Part shown: positions 59,483 to 64,000 of the stretch, one piece after another | Layout: each line of letters starts with the position of its first letter | How positions within the stretch are numbered: position 1 is the stretch's first letter | Assembly (NCBI GenBank): GCA_000719025.1 | Contig: JODP01000001.1 | Span: 186,001 to 250,000 of the forward strand | Direction: 5' to 3' | Origin: Kineosporia aurantiaca JCM 3230 | Lineage (GTDB): Bacteria; Actinomycetota; Actinomycetes; Actinomycetales; Kineosporiaceae | Length of the DNA stretch: 64,000 nucleotides | Notes under the pieces: generated by a model | Database searches by the model: none | Seen by the model: the letters and a program-made list of their open reading frames with translations, nothing else | What the model was told of the DNA's origin: nothing | Made by a program: the position numbers and the translations under genes

Positions 59483-61170
59483 CGCAGCTCCCCCTTCGGC
59501 GACGGCAGGGTGAATCCCATCGTCGCCCCCACCCCGCGTTCCCCGACGGTCGAGAGCTGCCCCCCGTGGCGCTGCACGATCCGCTGCGAGAGGGCCAGGC
59601 CGATCCCGGTCCCGGTGAACTCCTCGTGGTGGTGCAGCCGCTGGAAGACCTGCCCGATCTTCTCCACGTAGCGCATGTCGAACCCGGCGCCGTTGTCCTT
59701 GACCAGATACATCACGGTGTCCGGGACCTCCCGCAGATCCGGGCCCTCGGCCGGCCGGTCGTCCTCCTCGGCGGTCTCGGCCCGCACCTCGACCCGGGCG
59801 TGGTCCTTCTTGCCGGTGTACTTGATCGCGTTGTCCAGCAGGTTCATCCAGACCTGCTGGATCAGCCGGCGGTCCCCGTAGGCCGGCGGCAGCGGCGCCA
59901 GCAGGAACTCGATCTCCCGCCCCTCCCGGGCCGGTTCGAGGGCGTCCCAGCACTCCTGGGCCAGCGTGGTCATGTCGATCGTCCGGGACTGCATCTGCTG
60001 ACGCTGCATCCGGGAGAAGGACAGCAGCGCGTCGATGAGATTGCCCATGTGCTCGGCGTTGTCGGTGATCTTGGTGAGGTACGGCAGTGCGTCGGACGGC
60101 ATCTGGCTGCCGAAGTCCTCGCCCAGGATCCGGGCGAAGCCGCTCATCGCCCGCAGCGGCGCCCGCAGGTCATGGGAAACGCTGTAGGAGAACGCCTCCA
60201 GCTCGGCGTTGACCGCGGCCAGGTCGGCGTTCTTCTGCTCCAGCTGAACGGTGCGCTCGGCCACCCGCGCCTCGAGCAGTTCGTTCAGCTCCTGACTGGC
60301 CTGCTGCAGCGCCCGCTGCTCGGAAACGTCGTGGGTGACCTTCACATACCCCTGAAGCCGGCCCGCTTCGTCCCTCATGGCCGAGATCGACGCGTGCGCC
60401 CAGAAAACCGACCCGTCGCTACGGACGCGTTTTCCCTCGACGTGGATCTTGCCGCGGGCGGCCGCCTCGTCGAGAATCTGCCTGGGTAGCCCGGAGGCCT
60501 GGTCGGCTGCGTCGAAGAAGGAGGCATAGGGCAGGCCCATGGCCTGCCCGGCGGAGTAGCCGTGCAGACGCTCGGCCGCCACGCTCCAGCTGTGCACCTT
60601 GCCACAACCGTCGAGCATGATGATCGCGTAGTCCGAGGCTCCCTCGAGCAGCGTGCCGAGCCGGCTCAGCTCGTCCCGGCTGCGTTCGGCCAGGCGCCAG
60701 CTGTCGGTGACGTCGTTCCAGATCAGCAGGGCGCCGGTGGTCCCGTCGTCCAGGTCGATCGGCTGCCCGGAGAGCATCATCTGCCGGGGTTCCGGGTCGG
60801 TGGGCAACCGCGTGCTGACCAGCTGCCGGGAGAGCGTCTCCCCGTCCAGAACCTGTTTCAGCGGCCACAGGTCGACTGTCTCGTCCACCACCGGCTGACC
60901 GTCGGGGCCGGACCGGACCGGATGCACCTCGGACGAGAGGCGTTCCATCCGGTCACCGACCGTCACTCCACGGGGACGGAGGAAGCCGAGCGCCGCCGGG
61001 TTCGCGTTCCGGAGGACCTGTTCCTGGTCGATCACCACCATCGACGCCTCGGAATTGCGCCACAGCAGGTCGATCAGCGAGTGACCACCGTCCAGAGCCG
61101 GCACGAAGGTTGCCATCGAGGCCGGCACTCCCCCGTCCCCGGTGGTCAGCACCGGGGAGTTACCAGGCAT
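59479..61170 (-). CDS. Sensor histidine kinase with PAS domains
   Basis: 563 aa. Two PAS domains are visible: an N-terminal one (EASMVVIDQEQVLRNANPAA) and a central one (GTLLEGASDYAIIMLDGCGK, SAAERLHGY-like VAAERLHGYSAGQAMGL) followed by a PAC segment (GYVKVTHDVSEQRALQQASQ). A coiled coil leads to HisKA with FSYSVSHDLRAPLRAMSGFA (about residue 335) and an HATPase of the phytochrome/ETR1 type (DNAIKYTGKKD, KDNGAGFDMRY, GTGIGLALSQRIVQRHGG). No membrane helix. Overlaps the flanking receivers by 11 bp (upstream) and 4 bp (downstream). Confidence 0.92.
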   Translation of the reverse strand: MPGNSPVLTTGDGGVPASMATFVPALDGGHSLIDLLWRNSEASMVVIDQEQVLRNANPAALGFLRPRGVTVGDRMERLSSEVHPVRSGPDGQPVVDETVDLWPLKQVLDGETLSRQLVSTRLPTDPEPRQMMLSGQPIDLDDGTTGALLIWNDVTDSWRLAERSRDELSRLGTLLEGASDYAIIMLDGCGKVHSWSVAAERLHGYSAGQAMGLPYASFFDAADQASGLPRQILDEAAARGKIHVEGKRVRSDGSVFWAHASISAMRDEAGRLQGYVKVTHDVSEQRALQQASQELNELLEARVAERTVQLEQKNADLAAVNAELEAFSYSVSHDLRAPLRAMSGFARILGEDFGSQMPSDALPYLTKITDNAEHMGNLIDALLSFSRMQRQQMQSRTIDMTTLAQECWDALEPAREGREIEFLLAPLPPAYGDRRLIQQVWMNLLDNAIKYTGKKDHARVEVRAETAEEDDRPAEGPDLREVPDTVMYLVKDNGAGFDMRYVEKIGQVFQRLHHHEEFTGTGIGLALSQRIVQRHGGQLSTVGERGVGATMGFTLPSPKGELR

Positions 61171-61552
61171 GCTCGGTGGCGGAAGGAATGGGCCGTCCGG
61201 TGATCGCCTCGTCCACCGCGTCCAGCAGGGCGTGGGCGGCGAACGGTTTGGTCAGGTACGCAGCGCCCAGTTCGTGCCCGCGCAGGATGTCCCGCTCCCG
61301 GGCGGAGGCCGAGACGAAGATCGCCGGGATGTCGTGATCGCTGCGCCGCAACCGCTGGAGCAGGTCGAACCCGTCCATCCCGGGCAGCCCGACGTCGAGC
61401 ACGTAGGCGTCCGGGGCCCCGAACTGGTCGACCGAGTCCAGCGCGAGGTCGGCGTCCGGCATGGCGATGACCCGATGGCCCACCATGACCAGCCGCATCG
61501 AGATCAGATCACGGACGTCCGGGTCGTCCTCGACAACCAGAAGTCGGGCCAC
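61160..61552 (-). CDS. Stand-alone response regulator receiver
   Basis: 130 aa single receiver: ARLLVVEDDPDVRDLISMRL, Asp53 in AYVLDVGLPGMDG, AIFVSASARERD and YLTKPFAAHALLDAVDEAI. GTG 61552 with GAGGAGG 5 nt upstream. First gene of the signalling operon; its end overlaps the kinase by 11 bp. No effector domain, so output must be by protein contact or phosphorelay. Confidence 0.92.
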   Translation of the reverse strand: MARLLVVEDDPDVRDLISMRLVMVGHRVIAMPDADLALDSVDQFGAPDAYVLDVGLPGMDGFDLLQRLRRSDHDIPAIFVSASARERDILRGHELGAAYLTKPFAAHALLDAVDEAITGRPIPSATEHAW

Positions 61553-61708
61553 GGTGCCTCCTCGTGCGGGGATGGGCGGGCAGGTCGCTTGCCCTGATCC
61601 ATCGGCACGAGGGAGGTCACATCTTCAGTGCGGGGCCCCGGGGCCACCCGGATGCCCTATCCAGGCGACCACCGGATGACGCAGTGTGGCGAACTGGGGT
61701 GACGAACC

Positions 61709-63082
61709 TCAGCTCGCGTAGACCCCGAGGAGGTCCAGACGGGTCAGCACCCCGACCGGCTTGCCGTCCGCGACCACCATCACGGCATCGACCTGTTCCA
61801 GCGACTTCCTGACCACCTCGACCGGTTCTCCCGAACCGACCAGCGGCAGCGCGGGCGACATGTGCTTCTCGACCGGGTCGGCGAGGTTCGCCCGACCGGT
61901 GAAGACCGCCTCCAGCAGGGCCCGCTCGCTGACCGAGCCGGCCACCTCACCGGCCACCACCGGCGGCTCGGCCCCGACCACCGGCATCTGCGAGACGTGG
62001 TACTCGCGCAGGATGCCGATCGCGTCGCGGACCGTCTCGGTCGGGTGGGTGTGCACCAGGTCGGGCAGGTCGCCGGCCTTGGCCCGGAGCACGTCGCCGA
62101 CCGTCATCCCGCCGTCCTGGCTGAGGAAGCCGTAGGAGGCCATCCACTGGTCGTTGAAGATCTTGCCCAGGTACCCGCGTCCTCCATCGGGCAGCAGGAC
62201 CACGACCACGTCGTCCTTGGTCAGCTTCTCGGCCGCGCGCAGGGCGGCCACCACGGCCATCCCGCAGGAGCCGCCGACCAGCAGGCCCTCCTCCTTGGCG
62301 AGCCGACGGGTCATCGCGAACGAGTCCGCGTCGGAGACGGCGATGATCTCGTCCGGCACCGACGGGTCGTAGGCGGACGGCCAGAAGTCCTCGCCCACGC
62401 CTTCGACCAGGTAGGGACGCCCGGTGCCCCCGGAGTACACGGAACCCTCGGGATCGGCCCCGATCACCTTCACGCGTCCTTCGGACGCCTGCTTGAGGAA
62501 CCGGCCGGTGCCGGTGATCGTGCCGCCGGTGCCGACCCCGGTGACGAAGTGCGTGATCCGTCCTTCGGTGTCGTTCCAGATCTCCGGGCCGGTGCTGGCG
62601 AAGTGACTGGCCGGGCCCTCGGGGTTGGCGTACTGGTTGGGCTTCCAGGCGCCCTCGATCTCCTTCACCAGGCGGTCGGAGACCGAGTAGTAGGAGTCCG
62701 GGTGGTCCGGCGGGACGGCGGTCGGGCAGACCACGACCTCGGCCCCGTAGGCCTTGAGGACGTTGCGCTTGTCCTCGCTGACCTTGTCCGGGCAGACGAA
62801 GACGCAGTGGTAGCCCTTGCGCTGGGCCACCAGGGCCAGGCCGACCCCGGTGTTGCCGGAGGTGGGCTCGACGATGGTGCCGCCCGGGCGCAGTCGCCCG
62901 TCCTTCTCCGCGGCCTCGATCATCCGGAGGGCGATCCGGTCCTTCACGGACCCGCCCGGGTTCAGGTACTCCACCTTGGCCAGCACCAGCGGGGCCACGT
63001 GCTCGGCCACCCGCCCCAGCTTGACCAGCGGCGTGTTACCCATCAGCTCAACGATCGACTCGGCGTACTTCACACCTACCAT
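61709..63082 (-). CDS. cbs: Cystathionine beta-synthase
   Basis: 457 aa PLP enzyme of transsulfuration (serine plus homocysteine to cystathionine). PLP lysine in YLNPGGSVKDRIALRMIEAA (about residue 47), then VEPTSGNTGVGLALVAQRKG, CVFVCPDKVSEDKRNVLKAY, and GVGTGGTITGTGRFL. Two C-terminal CBS domains (about 335-457; LREYHVSQMPVVG, VGVLTRLDLLGVYAS) may bind an effector nucleotide. Strikingly similar to mycobacterial Cbs (Rv1077). ATG 63082 has GAGGG 6 nt upstream. It works with metB at 35-36 kb. Confidence 0.95.
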   Translation of the reverse strand: MVGVKYAESIVELMGNTPLVKLGRVAEHVAPLVLAKVEYLNPGGSVKDRIALRMIEAAEKDGRLRPGGTIVEPTSGNTGVGLALVAQRKGYHCVFVCPDKVSEDKRNVLKAYGAEVVVCPTAVPPDHPDSYYSVSDRLVKEIEGAWKPNQYANPEGPASHFASTGPEIWNDTEGRITHFVTGVGTGGTITGTGRFLKQASEGRVKVIGADPEGSVYSGGTGRPYLVEGVGEDFWPSAYDPSVPDEIIAVSDADSFAMTRRLAKEEGLLVGGSCGMAVVAALRAAEKLTKDDVVVVLLPDGGRGYLGKIFNDQWMASYGFLSQDGGMTVGDVLRAKAGDLPDLVHTHPTETVRDAIGILREYHVSQMPVVGAEPPVVAGEVAGSVSERALLEAVFTGRANLADPVEKHMSPALPLVGSGEPVEVVRKSLEQVDAVMVVADGKPVGVLTRLDLLGVYAS

Positions 63083-63124
63083 CCAACACCCTCGAGGGCC
63101 GATGAGCTTTGAGGACGCCGGTCC

Positions 63125-64000
63125 CTACGGCTTTTGTGACGGGTCGGCCCCGGCGACCAGGGCCTGCTCGTCCTTCTGCGGCGCCCGGCGCCGCCGGAAG
63201 GCCGCCCAGCGCCCGCGCGGGCCGCGCTCGGCGCCGGAGACCTCGGTACCGGACACCTCGGTGCCGGGGCTCTCCGCGGCCCGGACCGCGGCGTGCGCGA
63301 TGTCGTCGATGCCCTCACCGCGGCGGTAGTCCGGCACCCGGTCGCGCTCGCCCGGCAGGTAACCGAGCACGGTCGCCACCGTGGGCAGGATCGCCTCCCC
63401 CACGCGGGCGTAGCCGGTGGCCGAGGGGTGGAACCGGTCCTTGGCGAACATCTCCAGCCGGTGCGTGGCGAACTCGTCGGCCAGCAGGTCGGCCAGCGAC
63501 ACCGAGGAACCGCCGGCCTCGACCACCCCGATCGTCTGCGCGGCCGCCAGCTGCCGGCTCAGGCGCTGGGCCACGTACCGCAACGGGCGCGGGATGTCCT
63601 TGATCGTGCCCAGGTCGGGACAGGTACCGACGACCACCTCGACCCCGGCCTCGCGCAGCCGGCGGACCGAGGCCTCGAGCGCCCGCACCGCCTCCTGCGG
63701 GCGCACCCGATGGGTGACGTCGTTGGCGCCGACCATGATCACCACCACGTCCGGCTTCGGCTCCGCGTCCAGCGCCCGGGTGGTCTGCCCCTCCAGCTCC
63801 CCGGACTGCCCACCGACCCGGCCGAACATCCGCACCTCGACCGGCCGCCCGGCGATCGGCGCCAGACCGGCCGCGATCACCGCGCCCGGCGTCTCCCGGC
63901 CCTGGTCCGCGCCCAGCCCGACCGAGGTCGAGTCGCCCAGCATGATCAGCTGGATCGGGTCGCCGGGGAAGTCTCCGTAGCGCCCCTCGCCGCCCGGACC
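63125..64000 (-). CDS. SGNH/GDSL hydrolase, N-terminus outside window
   Basis: At least 291 residues. SGNH blocks: IMLGDSTSVGLGADQG with catalytic Ser, the Gly block FGRVGGQSGEL, VVVIMVGANDVTH (Asn) and the Asp-x-x-His block AKDRFHPSATGY. The hydrolase core ends near residue 210 of the visible part; a C-terminal tail has SGTEVSGTEVSGAE repeats and basic residues (WAAFRRRRAPQKDE). A lipase/esterase or acetyl-esterase role is likely. The reading frame continues past 64000, so the start and any signal peptide are missing. It lies 42 bp upstream of cbs in the same direction. Confidence 0.85.
   Translation of the reverse strand, partial: GPGGEGRYGDFPGDPIQLIMLGDSTSVGLGADQGRETPGAVIAAGLAPIAGRPVEVRMFGRVGGQSGELEGQTTRALDAEPKPDVVVIMVGANDVTHRVRPQEAVRALEASVRRLREAGVEVVVGTCPDLGTIKDIPRPLRYVAQRLSRQLAAAQTIGVVEAGGSSVSLADLLADEFATHRLEMFAKDRFHPSATGYARVGEAILPTVATVLGYLPGERDRVPDYRRGEGIDDIAHAAVRAAESPGTEVSGTEVSGAERGPRGRWAAFRRRRAPQKDEQALVAGADPSQKP

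Overview
The window is high-G+C chromosomal DNA from an actinobacterium. GTG and TTG starts are common, and it carries mycothiol S-conjugate amidase, DUF4307, DUF397-like, DUF2277, DUF6493 and a PIN-PhoH fusion. A family near Kineosporiaceae would fit, but the sequence alone does not prove it. I saw no rRNA, tRNA, insertion sequence, prophage or CRISPR array.

Layout. About 0.9-30 kb is core chromosome. The order and relative strands of ispH / xseA-xseB / fumarase / phoH / uppS / hemolysin III / yyaL / small membrane protein / mca / DUF4307 / greA match, as I remember it, the M. tuberculosis interval Rv1110 back to Rv1080c. metB and cbs continue that order near 36 and 62 kb. Extra blocks interrupt this backbone. 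They are: an acyltransferase-TetR pair; a class I fumarase beside the class II enzyme; two secreted transglycosylase-like proteins; an envelope polyol-phosphate cluster (21.4-27.5 kb: GT2, two CDP-alcohol phosphatidyltransferases, a TagF-like transferase and a GDPD); and, beyond greA, an asparagine-synthase-like amidotransferase, an AI-2E transporter and an orphan MutL/GlmL ATPase.

36.5-61.6 kb is accessory: msrA with a decayed hicAB module inserted behind it; RidA; a SWIM zinc-finger/DUF6493 operon behind a PafBC-type DNA-damage promoter; small enzymes; UppP; an EamA exporter divergent from an Lrp regulator; an AraC-glyoxalase pair; a MocR regulator; a MoxR/ChlI-like AAA+ protein and a VWA protein separated by a secreted FG-GAP protein; and a signalling cluster with two histidine kinases and several receivers but no output domain. 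The window closes with cbs and a truncated SGNH hydrolase.

The most unusual signals are: (i) a family of intergenic palindromes with core CATGATCACGG, spaced exactly 22 bp apart at gene ends, several of which supply the stop codons of their neighbours; (ii) a duplicated msrA 3' end flanking hicAB, with hicA frameshifted and hicB intact; (iii) a PafBC-like, leaderless promoter on the SWIM/DUF6493 operon; (iv) a roughly 125-residue tandem-repeat insert inside the MutL-family ATPase; (v) a 41-bp near-perfect inverted repeat at 18900-18940; (vi) a catalytic Asp-to-His change in one CDP-alcohol phosphatidyltransferase.
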